Assembly (NCBI GenBank): GCA_963835555.1
Contig: CAWIGC010000019.1
Span: 1-64,000, forward strand
DNA: 64,000 nucleotides
Source: Sulfopaludibacter sp963835555
GTDB lineage: Bacteria; Acidobacteriota; Terriglobia; Bryobacterales; Bryobacteraceae
Direction: 5' to 3'
Below the pieces are notes generated by a model. The model saw nothing but the letters and a program-made list of their open reading frames with translations. It ran no database searches and was not told where the DNA came from. Each line of letters opens with the position of its first letter. Position 1 is the stretch's first letter. Of this stretch, positions 25,887 through 35,108 are shown piece by piece. A program made the position numbers and the translations under genes.

Positions 25887-26384
25887 ATGGACAGCGATCG
25901 AAAGTATAGACAGCACGGGTACATGGATTCTGACCGCGATTCCAGAGGCTCCCGTGATGATCGTCCCAAACCTCAGGGTCCCCGCCCTCCTCTCGATGTA
26001 ACCGGTCCGCGCCTTCCCCGTCTGGTGCAACACGTGGCGGCGGCGCGATGCTTCAATTGCTCTACGGCTCTTCCGGACGGAGTGGATTTCACGGGCACGT
26101 GCCCGAAATGTAACTCGCCGTTACATTGCTGCAAGCAGTGTTCGCAATTCGAGCCTTCCACCCGGTTTCAGTGTCTGAAGCCCATCCCGGTGCGTATTCC
26201 GTTAAAGGACAAGGCGAACGACTGCGCCTCCTTCACGCCGCGGGTGACGGTCGCCCGTGAAGGCACGGCGGGAGCCTCGGCAGCGCCGCCGATGTCGGCT
26301 CCGCCGGTAAACTCGGGCCCGCCTGCCCCGAGGAATGCGGACGACGCCCGTAACGCGTTCGACAAACTGTTTAAGAAACTGTAG
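25887..26384 (+). CDS. Hypothetical protein with zinc-ribbon cysteines
   Basis: From ATG 25887 the protein has 165 residues. GGAG lies about 11 bp upstream, and a longer frame from 25842 adds nothing family-like. An Arg/Asp/Pro-rich disordered N terminus is followed by CFNCSTALPDGVDFTGTCPK, CNSPLHCCKQC and, after 11 residues, another Cys. The pattern suggests one or two zinc sites. A Pro/Ala-rich tail ends in ARNAFDKLFKKL. No membrane helix or signal is present. The 3' end overlaps the end of convergent holB by 14 bp. The function is unknown. Confidence 0.7.
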   Translation: MDSDRKYRQHGYMDSDRDSRGSRDDRPKPQGPRPPLDVTGPRLPRLVQHVAAARCFNCSTALPDGVDFTGTCPKCNSPLHCCKQCSQFEPSTRFQCLKPIPVRIPLKDKANDCASFTPRVTVAREGTAGASAAPPMSAPPVNSGPPAPRNADDARNAFDKLFKKL

Positions 26385-27426
26385 AGCCAGGCCGCGAGGC
26401 TGCCACTTCCATCAAGTCGGCGATGATGGCGTCTAACGCGATGGTTTTCTGAATATTACGGCGGATTAAGAGGGCGACTTCGTCCACGCGCACTACGGCC
26501 TGGCGGATCCAGGTGAAATGTACGCGGGCGGCCAGCGCTTCCAGGTCCCGCCGGATATCCTGATTCCGGATCTCGCCCGCACCCTGCACCAGCAGCAGCA
26601 AATCGCGCAACAGCCCGTAGAGCACCGCCAAATACAGATCCAGTTTTTCACTTTTGCCGCGTGCGATGGCCTCCGACAAAGGGATCCAGGTACCGAACGG
26701 CGCCACCCCGGCGGCCACCCGCAAAAGCGCCAGCATGGCGGTCCGGCGTTTATCGTAGGCGTCGAGATCCAACGAGACAGCGCGCCCGGGACTGCCGGCG
26801 GCCAGCGCGATGCGGCGGTCCGGACGGTCTAGGCCGCGCGCGCGGACAAACTCGCGCATCTCTTGGGGCGAGAGCGGGGCGAACTGGAAGGGGACTGCAC
26901 GCGAACGAATGGTGGGCAGAAGATCGTAAGCATTCTCGGCGGTCATGACCAGGACCAGGTGATCGGGCGGCTCTTCGAGGGTTTTGAGCAGCGAGTTCGC
27001 GGCCTGATCGTTGGCGCGGTCCACGTGGTCGATCAGGAACACGCGGCGGCTGCCCTGGTTGGGCATGAACTGGGCGCGATCTTTCAGCAGGCGGGTTTGC
27101 TGGATGCCGATCTGGCGCAGGGGGCCATCGGGCGGAAAGGTGAGGAAGTCCGCATGCGTGGAGAGGACCATGGGGTCGTCATTGCGCTTGTCAGCCGGGA
27201 GTTTCTCGCGCGCCGCCATGATCTCCAGATTCTCCGGGAGGCTCAGGTCATCGCGCTCAATCAGTTCCGCGTGACCCAGCAGATGCGCGCCCAAGCGCCG
27301 CGCCAGCGTGGCTTTGCCCACGCCTTCCGGTCCCGAGAACAGCAATGTCTGCGCCAGGCGGCCCTGGGAGAGCATCTGCTCCAGGGCCTGCAAAACCGCG
27401 GCGTTGCCCCAGAAATCTTCAAACAT
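26371..27426 (-). CDS. holB: DNA polymerase III subunit delta'
   Basis: The protein has 351 residues. The AAA+ layout is clear: WGNAAVLQALEQMLSQGRLA, Walker A FSGPEGVGKATLARRL near residue 32, Walker B-like VFLIDHVDRANDQAANSLLK, and LPTIRSRAVPFQF with a sensor-like SRx. This is the clamp-loader delta' subunit, which opens and loads the sliding clamp. The four-Cys zinc module of many delta' subunits is not visible. It overlaps the 3' end of tmk by 8 bp, the common tmk-holB pairing, which supports the assignment. Confidence 0.9.
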   Translation of the reverse strand: MFEDFWGNAAVLQALEQMLSQGRLAQTLLFSGPEGVGKATLARRLGAHLLGHAELIERDDLSLPENLEIMAAREKLPADKRNDDPMVLSTHADFLTFPPDGPLRQIGIQQTRLLKDRAQFMPNQGSRRVFLIDHVDRANDQAANSLLKTLEEPPDHLVLVMTAENAYDLLPTIRSRAVPFQFAPLSPQEMREFVRARGLDRPDRRIALAAGSPGRAVSLDLDAYDKRRTAMLALLRVAAGVAPFGTWIPLSEAIARGKSEKLDLYLAVLYGLLRDLLLLVQGAGEIRNQDIRRDLEALAARVHFTWIRQAVVRVDEVALLIRRNIQKTIALDAIIADLMEVAASRPGSTVS

Positions 27427-28057
27427 AGGGGATCACGATGCTCCAGACTTCGCGTTCGATGGAATCCATATCGGTGCGCCCGTTCACCAGTTTCACGCGA
27501 TCCGGCTCGGCCGCGGCCAGGGCGTGATAGGCGTCGTAGACCTTACGGTGGAAGCCGATGGACTGATCGTCCATGCGGGTCTCGCAGTGCGGCTCGGCGA
27601 TATTGCGCGCGCGCGCCCGCGCCAGGCTGTCTTCCGCATCCACGTCTACCAGCAGGGTGAGATGCGGCTTGAGCCCGCGGCAGGCGATGCGATCGAGCGC
27701 CTCGACCGCAGCCGCTCCGAGTCCGCGCCCGTATCCCTGATAGACCAGTGACGAATCGGTGAAGCGGTCAGACAGCACGATCTCGCCGCGTGAGAGAGCC
27801 GGCGCGATCCACTGGTCCACATTCTGCGCGCGGGAAGCGAAATAGAGCAGGATCTCGGCGGTAGGGCTGAGTTCCTGGTTGGCGGAATCCAGCAGAATGC
27901 GGCGGATCTTCTGGGCGATGGGCGGTCCGCCGGGCTCGACGGTTTCGAGAACGGTCCTGCCCATGGCGCGCAGGCGCGCCGCCAGCCGGTGCATCTGCGT
28001 GGTCTTTCCAGACCCATCCATGCCTTCGAAAGTAATAAAGAGACCGTCTGCCGCCAT
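27419..28057 (-). CDS. tmk: Thymidylate kinase
   Basis: The protein has 212 residues. The P-loop FEGMDGSGKTTQMHRLAARL is near residue 10, the TMP-binding DRFTDSSLVYQGYGRGL near residue 98 carries the DR motif, and a lid segment follows near residue 145. It phosphorylates dTMP to dTDP. It is translationally coupled to holB downstream. The start at 28057 has a GAGG-like sequence just upstream (minus strand), and the family-typical beginning GLFITFEGMDGSGKT confirms it. Confidence 0.95.
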   Translation of the reverse strand: MAADGLFITFEGMDGSGKTTQMHRLAARLRAMGRTVLETVEPGGPPIAQKIRRILLDSANQELSPTAEILLYFASRAQNVDQWIAPALSRGEIVLSDRFTDSSLVYQGYGRGLGAAAVEALDRIACRGLKPHLTLLVDVDAEDSLARARARNIAEPHCETRMDDQSIGFHRKVYDAYHALAAAEPDRVKLVNGRTDMDSIEREVWSIVIPYV

Positions 28058-28119
28058 GAGGAACTCTCATTGTAACGAAGGGCGTCCGCAGTACAATGGA
28101 TCGCTAAGGAACAATCAGG

Positions 28120-30759
28120 ATGCTGAAATCACTCACCCTTTCTATCGCTATACTCTCGATGGCCCTACAGGCGCAGCAAGGCGGGCGCGGCGGGGGCCAG
28201 GGAGGGGGCGCGGGAGTTGCCGGCGGCCGCGTGCCCTCGATTGAAGAACGCGTTGCCGGGATGCGAAAAATCGACGGCTACTTCCCGCTTTACTGGGACG
28301 AGCGGACGGGCAATCTGTGGCTGGAGATTTCGCGGTTCGATACGGACTTCCTGCTGTCCGACGGTCTGGCCGCGGGGCTGGGATCGAACGATATCGGGCT
28401 GGATCGCGGGATTGAAGGAGAGGGGCGCATCGTTTCCTTCCAACGGGTGGGGCCGCGCATTCTGATGGTGCAGGGGAACGAAACGTTCCGCTCGTCCAGC
28501 GCCAACGCGGCGGAGCGGCGGTCGGTGGAAGACTCTTTCGCGAAGTCGATTTTGTGGGGCTTCACGGTGGGGGCGGAAAGCAACGGCCACGTGCTGGTGG
28601 ATGCCACGGATTTCTTCGTGCGCGACGGCATGAGCGCGGCGGGGCGGCTGGGGTCGGGCGGCGGGGCGTATCGCGTGGACCGCACGCGCAGCGCGGTGTA
28701 TCTGCCCCGCACCAAGGCGTTCCCGAAGAACACGGAGATTGAAGTCACGCTCACGTTCACCAATGAAGGTTCCGGCGGGCGCGGCGGCGGTGGCGGCGGA
28801 CCGGCGCAGGGACCGCCGGCTATCGTGATTCCGGCTCCGGGCGCGGCGGCCGGGGGACGCGGCGGGCGCGGCGGCGGAGGCGGATTCGGCGGCGGTATGT
28901 TCTCCGGCAGCGTGGGCAGCGTGACACCATCGGCGGAAGCGGTGACTCTGCGCGAGCACTATTCGCTGGTGGAACTGCCCGGCCCGGGATACACGCCGCG
29001 GGTGGACGATCCGCGCGCCGGTTACGGCGGGCTCAGCTACGTGGACTACAGCGTTCCTATCGGCGAGCCGATGGTGGTCCGCTACATCCGGCGCCACCGG
29101 CTCGAGAAGAAAAATCCCGATGCGGCGATGAGCGACCCCATCAAGCCCATCGAGTACTGGGTGGATCCGGGCGCTCCCGAAGATGTGCGGAAGGCGTTGA
29201 TCGAAGGCGCCAGTTGGTGGAACCAGGCATTCGAGGCGGCGGGTTTCAGCAACGCGTTTAAGGTGGCGGTGCTGCCGGAGGGCGCCGACCCGATGGACAT
29301 CCGCTACAACATGATCAACTGGGTCCACCGCTCGACGCGCGGCTGGAGCATGGGCGGAACGATCAGCGACCCGCGCACGGGCGAGATCATCAAGGCTACA
29401 GTGACGCTGGGCTCGCTGCGCGACCGGCAGGACTACATGATCTTCGAAGGACTGCTTTCGCCTTACAAGACCGGGCTGGAAAAACCCGACATCCTGTACC
29501 AGACGGCGCTGGCGCGCATTCGCCAACTGGCCGCGCACGAAACCGGCCACACGCTGGGGCTGGGACACAACTACTACGACAGCACGCAGGGCTGGATCTC
29601 TGTGATGGACTATCCTCATCCGCAGGAGGAACTGAAGGCGGACGGCACCATCGATATTTCGCACGCCTACCCCGCGCGCATCGGCGAGTGGGACAAGGTG
29701 ACGATCAATTACGGGTACCGGCAGCTTCCGCACGGAGATGAGCAGGCGGCGCTCACCAAGATTCTGGACGACGCGTGGGCCAAAGACCTGCGCTACCTGA
29801 CGAATCAGGATCTGTCGGCGCATCCCAAGGTGGACCAGTGGTCGAACGGGGTCAATCAGGCCGATGAACTGAACCGCATTATGAAGATCCGGCGGGCCGC
29901 GCTCAACCGGCTGGGCGAGCACACCATCCGCGACGGCGCGCCGATGGCGACGATCGAAGAGCCGCTGGTGCCGATCTTCATGTATCACCGGTACAGCGTG
30001 GAATCGGCGGCCAGCATGGTGGGCGGCATCGATTACATCTATGGCATGCGCGGCGACGGACGCACGCCCACGAAATGGGAGCCGGCGGTGGACCAGCGCA
30101 AGGCGCTCGACGCGCTGGCGGCCACGTTGAAGCCGAGCGAGCTTACTGTTCCCAAGCAGGTGCTCGACGCCATTCCGCCGCGCCCGCCGGGGTACGGCCG
30201 TCATCGCGAGTTGTTCCCGCGCACCACCGGCGATGGGTTCGATCCGCTGAGCCCGGCGACGGTGGCCGCGGACGTAACCATCGGCTTCACCCTGGAACTG
30301 GACCGCGCCGCGCGCATGGTGGCGCAGCACGCGGTGGATCCCGCGCTGCCGGGCCTGGAGGAGGCGATCGACCGCCTGACCAAGGCCGTGTTCGACGCAC
30401 CTACGGCGACTCCGTATGAAGCCGAAGTGCGGCGCGCGGAAGAACGCGTGCTGGTGGACCGGGTGATGTGGCTGGCAGGCGGCGCGCCCAACGGGCAGGT
30501 GCGCGCCATCGCGTCATTGAAGCTTTCGAAGCTGGCCGCTCGTTTGAAGGGGGAAGCTCCGGGGGCCGAAGCCGAGGTGGCGCAGCGGACCTTGCTGGCG
30601 GCGGACATCCGGCGTTTTCTGGATCGCCCGATGGATCCGGCGCGCCCCATGCCGGCGCCGGATGCGCCTCCCGGGGCGCCGATCGGCGATACCGGAATGG
30701 ACTGGCTGGCTCCGGTCCCGGGGTGCAACTGGAGCGTGGATCACCCCGACTGGTGGTAG
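28120..30759 (+). CDS. Exported zinc-dependent metalloprotease (DUF5117/DUF4953 type)
   Basis: The protein has 879 residues. A signal peptide (MLKSLTLSIAILSMALQAQ) is followed by a Gly/Arg-rich linker, then DUF5118/DUF5117-like regions (GYFPLYWDERTGNLWLEISR, FLLSDGLAAGLGSNDIGLDR). A second Gly-rich, low-complexity insert lies near residues 218-270. The metzincin motif AAHETGHTLGLGHNYYDS (HExxHxxGxxH) is near residue 472, with the DUF4953-type C terminus after it. Such proteins are large secreted or lipoprotein peptidases of unknown target. It is monocistronic, divergent from tmk. The two Gly-rich blocks are typical of this host group and not assembly artefacts in themselves. Confidence 0.9.
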   Translation: MLKSLTLSIAILSMALQAQQGGRGGGQGGGAGVAGGRVPSIEERVAGMRKIDGYFPLYWDERTGNLWLEISRFDTDFLLSDGLAAGLGSNDIGLDRGIEGEGRIVSFQRVGPRILMVQGNETFRSSSANAAERRSVEDSFAKSILWGFTVGAESNGHVLVDATDFFVRDGMSAAGRLGSGGGAYRVDRTRSAVYLPRTKAFPKNTEIEVTLTFTNEGSGGRGGGGGGPAQGPPAIVIPAPGAAAGGRGGRGGGGGFGGGMFSGSVGSVTPSAEAVTLREHYSLVELPGPGYTPRVDDPRAGYGGLSYVDYSVPIGEPMVVRYIRRHRLEKKNPDAAMSDPIKPIEYWVDPGAPEDVRKALIEGASWWNQAFEAAGFSNAFKVAVLPEGADPMDIRYNMINWVHRSTRGWSMGGTISDPRTGEIIKATVTLGSLRDRQDYMIFEGLLSPYKTGLEKPDILYQTALARIRQLAAHETGHTLGLGHNYYDSTQGWISVMDYPHPQEELKADGTIDISHAYPARIGEWDKVTINYGYRQLPHGDEQAALTKILDDAWAKDLRYLTNQDLSAHPKVDQWSNGVNQADELNRIMKIRRAALNRLGEHTIRDGAPMATIEEPLVPIFMYHRYSVESAASMVGGIDYIYGMRGDGRTPTKWEPAVDQRKALDALAATLKPSELTVPKQVLDAIPPRPPGYGRHRELFPRTTGDGFDPLSPATVAADVTIGFTLELDRAARMVAQHAVDPALPGLEEAIDRLTKAVFDAPTATPYEAEVRRAEERVLVDRVMWLAGGAPNGQVRAIASLKLSKLAARLKGEAPGAEAEVAQRTLLAADIRRFLDRPMDPARPMPAPDAPPGAPIGDTGMDWLAPVPGCNWSVDHPDWW

Positions 30760-30824
30760 GGCCGGGGGGGGCAATGACAAAACAACGGTTGTAGCCGGCG
30801 CACCAACAACACGAGTGCTCCGGT

Positions 30825-33485
30825 ATGCTATATGAGACTCCCGTGAGAGCGGGCGATTTCAGGCCTATGGGAGACGACTCTACGCGATCGATGTCTTCCG
30901 GAGCAGGCGCCGGGGGCTATCAGCAACAACTATACCCGGGTGACGTTCTGGTAGAACGGTTCACCATCATTCGGTTTATCGCGCGAGGCGGTATGGGCGA
31001 AGTGTACGAAGCCTCGGATCAATATTTTCACGATCGTCATTGCGCCCTCAAGACCCTGCGCGAAGAAATCGCCTGTCATCCGGTGATTCGGCAGAGGTTC
31101 GAGCGGGAGGTGTCTCTGTCGCGCGAGGTGCGCCACGAAAATGTCTGCCCCAGCTACGATCTTTTTCACGTGGAAGGGCCGCGGGGACCGGTCACGTTTC
31201 TGACCATGAAACTGCTGCGAGGCGAGACGCTCGCCGCAAGGATCGCGCGTGTGGGTGCGACGAGCGTTGAAGACGCGCTGCCGATCCTGCGCCAAATTGC
31301 CGCGGGGCTGGATGCCGCCCATCGCGCGGGTGTGATTCATCGCGATTTCAAGCCGGGGAACGTGATGCTTACGGGCAGCGGCGCGGAGACGCGAGTTGCC
31401 GTGACGGACTTCGGCCTGTCGCGGATGTACGAGGCCGAAGACACTTTGGCGGAAACCGGCCGCGTTTCCGGGACCCTGGGCTACATCGCGCCGGAACTGC
31501 TCGAAGGGCAGACGCCGACACCGTCGAGCGACGTCTACTCGTTCGGCGTAGTCGTGTACGAGATGTTGACGGGACGCAGGCCGGTAGCCAGGCGCAGCGA
31601 CCGGGTTTACGTGCCTCCCAGCGCTCTTGTAGAAGGCGTGCCGCAGGCGTGGGACCGGATGGTGTTGGGCTGCCTGGAACCGGATCCGGTTCGCCGCTTC
31701 CAAACCGCGGGCGAGGCGCTGGCGTCGCTTAGCCGTTCCACGTCGAGCACGCGGGCGATTGCGACGCGGCCCGTGCCTTTGCGGCGGAGGATCGCATTGG
31801 GGGTGGTCCCCGTCGTGGCGGCGCTGGTGGTGGCCGGAGAACTGGGATGGGTAAGAACCGACCGCCTCCTGCACCCTCTGCCACATCCAAGATTCGTGGC
31901 CTTGATGGCATGGCCGGCCGATCCGGACGCAGACCATCGCGCGGTGCTGCGCAGCACGCTTGATGTCGTCGCCGCGCGACTGGCGCGAGCGGAGGCGACA
32001 GGCTCGAAAGATTTCACGGTCGTTTCGCCCGGGGATATCGCTGGACAGGCGCCGCCCAGGACGCCGGCCGAAGCGGGTAGTGCACTCGGGGCAAATCTGG
32101 TGCTGGCGGCTGCGCTGCGGCCGGGCAGCGGGCGTTTAACGATCTCGCTGAAGGTGCTGGACACATCCCGAGGTACGACGCTCCGGAACCGAGACGTAAC
32201 GGTGACGCTGAAGGAGCTAAGCCGCCTCCCGGAGAGGGCAGCCGTCGCGGCGGCGGCCCTGCTTGACGTCAACGTACCCGCCGGACGACTGACCGATGCG
32301 GAGGAACTGGCGCGGGTATCGCCGGCTGTATTTCAGGCTTTTAGTTCGGCCGAGGACCTGGTGGTGCAGCCGAACGACGGCGGACTCGACCCGGCAATCG
32401 AAAAATATCAGAAGGCGCTCGATCTCGATCCACGATTTGCTCTTGCCTATGCGCGGATCTCCATGGCGTACTCGCGCAAATTCACGCGCACGCAAGACCA
32501 GGCCACGCTGGATATGGCGGGCAAAAATGCCGACCAGGCGCTGTTCTACAATCCGGATTCGGCAAAAGCGGTATTAAGCCGCGCGATCGCGAACCTGTAT
32601 TCGGGGAAGACAGAGCTGGCGCTGAACGGGATCGCGCAGGCGACGCGGTTGGATCCAGGCAATCCACAGATCCTCCTCTACCAGGCTTTGGCGTTTCGAT
32701 TCCTGGACCGGCGCGCGGAGGAAGAAGGCGTATACCGCGAGATCATCCAGTTGCGGCCGAATTACTGGCCGGCTTACAACGAACTAGGCGGGGTGCTGCA
32801 CCGGCACGGAAAGGACACCGAGGCCGCGGAGGCTTTTGCCCAAGCTTCGGCGGTGGCGCCGCGCGCAGCGCTGCCGCTGACAAACCTGGGCGCGATCTAT
32901 ATGCTACTGGGCCGAACTTCCGAGGCCGCAGATGCCTTTCACAAAAGCCTGGAGCGGGCGCCTACGGAGCTGGCTTACCTGCAACTCGGCAACCTGGAGT
33001 TTACGGCGCGGGAGTATCGCAAGGCGCTGGATTACTATTCGAAGGCTCGCGATCTGCGGCCGCGCAATGACATAACCTGGCGCAACATCGGCGATTGCTA
33101 TGCCATGCTCGGCGACCGCGCCCGCCTGCTGGAAAGTTACGGTGAGGCCGCCAACCTTGCAGGGGAGGCCTTGCGCACGAACCCGCTTCGCGGTTCCGGA
33201 TGGATGACACTGGCGTTCTATCAGGCTAAACTCGGCAGACGGGCGGAGGCGGAGCAGTCCATGAAGGAAGCGGAATCGCGCGGCGCTTCCGACTTGCAGT
33301 CGCAATTTAAGAAGTCGCAGGTACTGGCGCTGCTGGGCAGAAAAGACGAAGCGGTGCTCGCCGTGCTGGAGTGTATGAACCGCGGCCTTTCCAAGGTGGA
33401 AGTCGATCTGGCGCTGGATCTGGCGGGAGTGCGTGCCGACCCGCGGTTCCGCGCCAGCCAAACTCCGGCGCCGGCCGGGAAATAG
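30825..33485 (+). CDS. Membrane Ser/Thr protein kinase with TPR sensor region
   Basis: The protein has 886 residues. The Hanks-type kinase domain covers about residues 43-310: FIARGGMGEVYEASD (Gly loop), CALKTLREE (ATP-binding Lys), GVIHRDFKPGNVML (catalytic loop), VTDFGLSRM (DFG) and LGYIAPELL. A single membrane helix follows near residue 325 (IALGVVPVVAALVVAGELGW). The C-terminal half holds a FlgO-like domain and a chain of tetratricopeptide repeats from about residue 515. The expected topology puts kinase inside and TPRs outside. The ATG at 30867 is an alternative start. The small anchored protein at 33518 follows closely and may be co-expressed. Confidence 0.92.
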   Translation: MLYETPVRAGDFRPMGDDSTRSMSSGAGAGGYQQQLYPGDVLVERFTIIRFIARGGMGEVYEASDQYFHDRHCALKTLREEIACHPVIRQRFEREVSLSREVRHENVCPSYDLFHVEGPRGPVTFLTMKLLRGETLAARIARVGATSVEDALPILRQIAAGLDAAHRAGVIHRDFKPGNVMLTGSGAETRVAVTDFGLSRMYEAEDTLAETGRVSGTLGYIAPELLEGQTPTPSSDVYSFGVVVYEMLTGRRPVARRSDRVYVPPSALVEGVPQAWDRMVLGCLEPDPVRRFQTAGEALASLSRSTSSTRAIATRPVPLRRRIALGVVPVVAALVVAGELGWVRTDRLLHPLPHPRFVALMAWPADPDADHRAVLRSTLDVVAARLARAEATGSKDFTVVSPGDIAGQAPPRTPAEAGSALGANLVLAAALRPGSGRLTISLKVLDTSRGTTLRNRDVTVTLKELSRLPERAAVAAAALLDVNVPAGRLTDAEELARVSPAVFQAFSSAEDLVVQPNDGGLDPAIEKYQKALDLDPRFALAYARISMAYSRKFTRTQDQATLDMAGKNADQALFYNPDSAKAVLSRAIANLYSGKTELALNGIAQATRLDPGNPQILLYQALAFRFLDRRAEEEGVYREIIQLRPNYWPAYNELGGVLHRHGKDTEAAEAFAQASAVAPRAALPLTNLGAIYMLLGRTSEAADAFHKSLERAPTELAYLQLGNLEFTAREYRKALDYYSKARDLRPRNDITWRNIGDCYAMLGDRARLLESYGEAANLAGEALRTNPLRGSGWMTLAFYQAKLGRRAEAEQSMKEAESRGASDLQSQFKKSQVLALLGRKDEAVLAVLECMNRGLSKVEVDLALDLAGVRADPRFRASQTPAPAGK

Positions 33486-33517
33486 AGGATTCAGGATCTC
33501 AGAACAAGGAGTTCAAG

Positions 33518-34204
33518 ATGAAGTGGCTGTTAATCGTTGCTGCGTTGCTGATCGGGATCGCTATAGGAATTGCCTATCAGAAGAGCAAGCCGGTACCGCA
33601 TTCACCGATCTATGTCAGAGTCGGAAACCTGAGCCAGCAGGCGCTGCTGAACCCGCAGCCGCGTGACGTGATCCAATGGTTTGGCGCGGATGGGTCGCAG
33701 GTGACGCCAACCTGGATCTTCAATTCGTCGCCGTGCAAAAACCCGGATACCCAGGAGTGTCTGATCCTGGACAGCGCCAATCACAAGAAATATGCCTACA
33801 AATGCCCGGACACGATGCCCTGCGATCCGGAAGTTCCGATTGGCTCCGACGTCGTCTCGGGGCAAGGCACGACGGCACGCAGCAAGACGCCCGCCGTGGA
33901 GATTTACCTGGGATGTCCGGGGGGAAGCGTCGGCACGGACCCGGAACCCGCGCCGGTCAGCAAGAGCGTGCAGGGGGCCGCTTACTGGCAACCCTTGGAT
34001 CCGGTGAGCGATTGGAGCGTCAACAACTGGCGCGATGAGAAGGGAAATCCCGCGAAGGTCTGCAAGGAAGACACAATCGAGAACGGGAAGAGCGTGTGCA
34101 CTCTCGATGACGCCGTAGCGGAGGCGACGTACACCTATACTGCCACAGCGAAGAACAACTGTGGGAAACCCAGCGGAGATTTCAAGCTGCAAGTAACCAA
34201 GTAA
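33518..34204 (+). CDS. Membrane-anchored hypothetical protein
   Basis: The protein has 228 residues from ATG 33518, with AAGGAG 6 bases upstream deciding the start; the open frame back to 33371 is the end of the kinase gene in another frame. The N terminus is a signal anchor (MKWLLIVAALLIGIAIGIAY). The rest is a soluble extracytoplasmic domain with at least eight cysteines (CKNPDTQEC, YKCPDTMPCDPEV, LGCPGG, CKED, SVCTLDD, NNCGKP) that may form disulphides. I do not recognise the family. It lies 32 bp after the kinase/TPR gene on the same strand. Confidence 0.72.
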   Translation: MKWLLIVAALLIGIAIGIAYQKSKPVPHSPIYVRVGNLSQQALLNPQPRDVIQWFGADGSQVTPTWIFNSSPCKNPDTQECLILDSANHKKYAYKCPDTMPCDPEVPIGSDVVSGQGTTARSKTPAVEIYLGCPGGSVGTDPEPAPVSKSVQGAAYWQPLDPVSDWSVNNWRDEKGNPAKVCKEDTIENGKSVCTLDDAVAEATYTYTATAKNNCGKPSGDFKLQVTK

Positions 34205-34279
34205 GCGCGGCTGCGAACAGCGCGGCGCTACTCCATGGTGCTTGCGCCGGCACCCGCCGTAGGCTAACGGTAGAAGAGT

Positions 34280-34633
34280 ATGAAGCGAATCGCCTTGCTG
34301 CTCGTCAGCCTGTTTGTCGTGTTCGTGTCCACGGGCTGCGGCCCGAGTGACGCAGAGAAGCGTGCGCGGCAGGTTGCGCAGGCGAAGGACGACGCGCTGA
34401 AACTGCGCCAGCAATTGGCCCGGTCCAAGTCCGGCGCCGATGCCGAAAACGTGCGCCAGCAAATGATGAAGGTGCTCGGCGATGCGGGCCTGACCGTCGA
34501 GTCCATCCACTTTACCGATGCCGAGCTGCAGGATTACGTAAAAGCGGCCGGCGCCGCGGAAAAACCGGCTCCCGCTCCTCCGCCCAAGAAGGCGAAGGCG
34601 GCTCGTCGCAGCAAAGGCCGGCGCAAGGGGTGA
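34280..34633 (+). CDS. Small putative lipoprotein
   Basis: The protein has 117 residues. The N terminus MKRIALLLVSLFVVFVSTGC ends in a lipobox-like VSTGC, so it is probably lipid-anchored at Cys20. A helical, charged stretch follows (KRARQVAQAKDDALKLRQQL), then a predicted compact region and a Pro/Ala/Lys-rich tail (PAPPPKKAKAARRSKGRRKG). The basic tail could bind nucleic acid, cell wall or phosphate-rich surfaces. No family is recognised. The stop lies only 17 bp from the displaced SDR fragment. Confidence 0.7.
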   Translation: MKRIALLLVSLFVVFVSTGCGPSDAEKRARQVAQAKDDALKLRQQLARSKSGADAENVRQQMMKVLGDAGLTVESIHFTDAELQDYVKAAGAAEKPAPAPPPKKAKAARRSKGRRKG

Positions 34634-34649
34634 ACTGCTCCCACGGCTG

Positions 34650-34877
34650 TCATCGCGCGGTCCAGCCGCCGTCGATCAGGAGCGTCTGACCGGTGATCGA
34701 CATCCATCGGCTCGCCGATCCGGTGCAAGGCTGCGATCCGATCCACTACGTCCGCGCGGAACGCGGGATCGGCGAGGCATTCGGCGGTTCCCGGAGTTTT
34801 GAGGAAGGTCGGCGCGACCGCATTCAGCGTGATGTTGTGCGCGCCCCATTCCACGGCGAGGCATTTGGTCATGTGAG
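34650..34877 (-). pseudogene. Displaced 3' fragment of the SDR gene
   Basis: The block matches the last 269 bp of the intact SDR gene (36492-36760) at about 98% identity (5 substitutions by eye), apart from one 41-bp deletion after 34697 that also shifts the frame. It keeps the stop region (WTAR-stop) but ends sharply at 34877 with no 5' two thirds. It therefore encodes no catalytic Tyr-Lys pair. Between fragment and intact gene lie about 230 bp of unassigned DNA and the TIGR03437 gene. Confidence 0.92.
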
Positions 34878-35108
34878 TTGATGCGTCATGCGGGAGCAAT
34901 CGGGACGATACGCGGTTTGGAGTTCCATGCCTCTGGGTCCAGGCATTCGGATAGTCCATACGAAATAGTCTCACCCAACCGGGTAGGTGGCATGGGAGAG
35001 CGATAGCGGTGCGGAGCCATCTGTGCCATCTTTACGACGTGGGGCCTTACCACCCGCAAGATCGCCCGCGCCACCGGATGGGATCGGAGCTCCGCGGGAA
35101 ACGCCACG

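Noticed and set aside
34886..35107. 73-residue minus-strand frame between the SDR fragment and the TIGR03437 gene
   Set aside because: No start signal, no known motif and low-complexity composition. It may be part of an insertion but cannot be supported as a gene.
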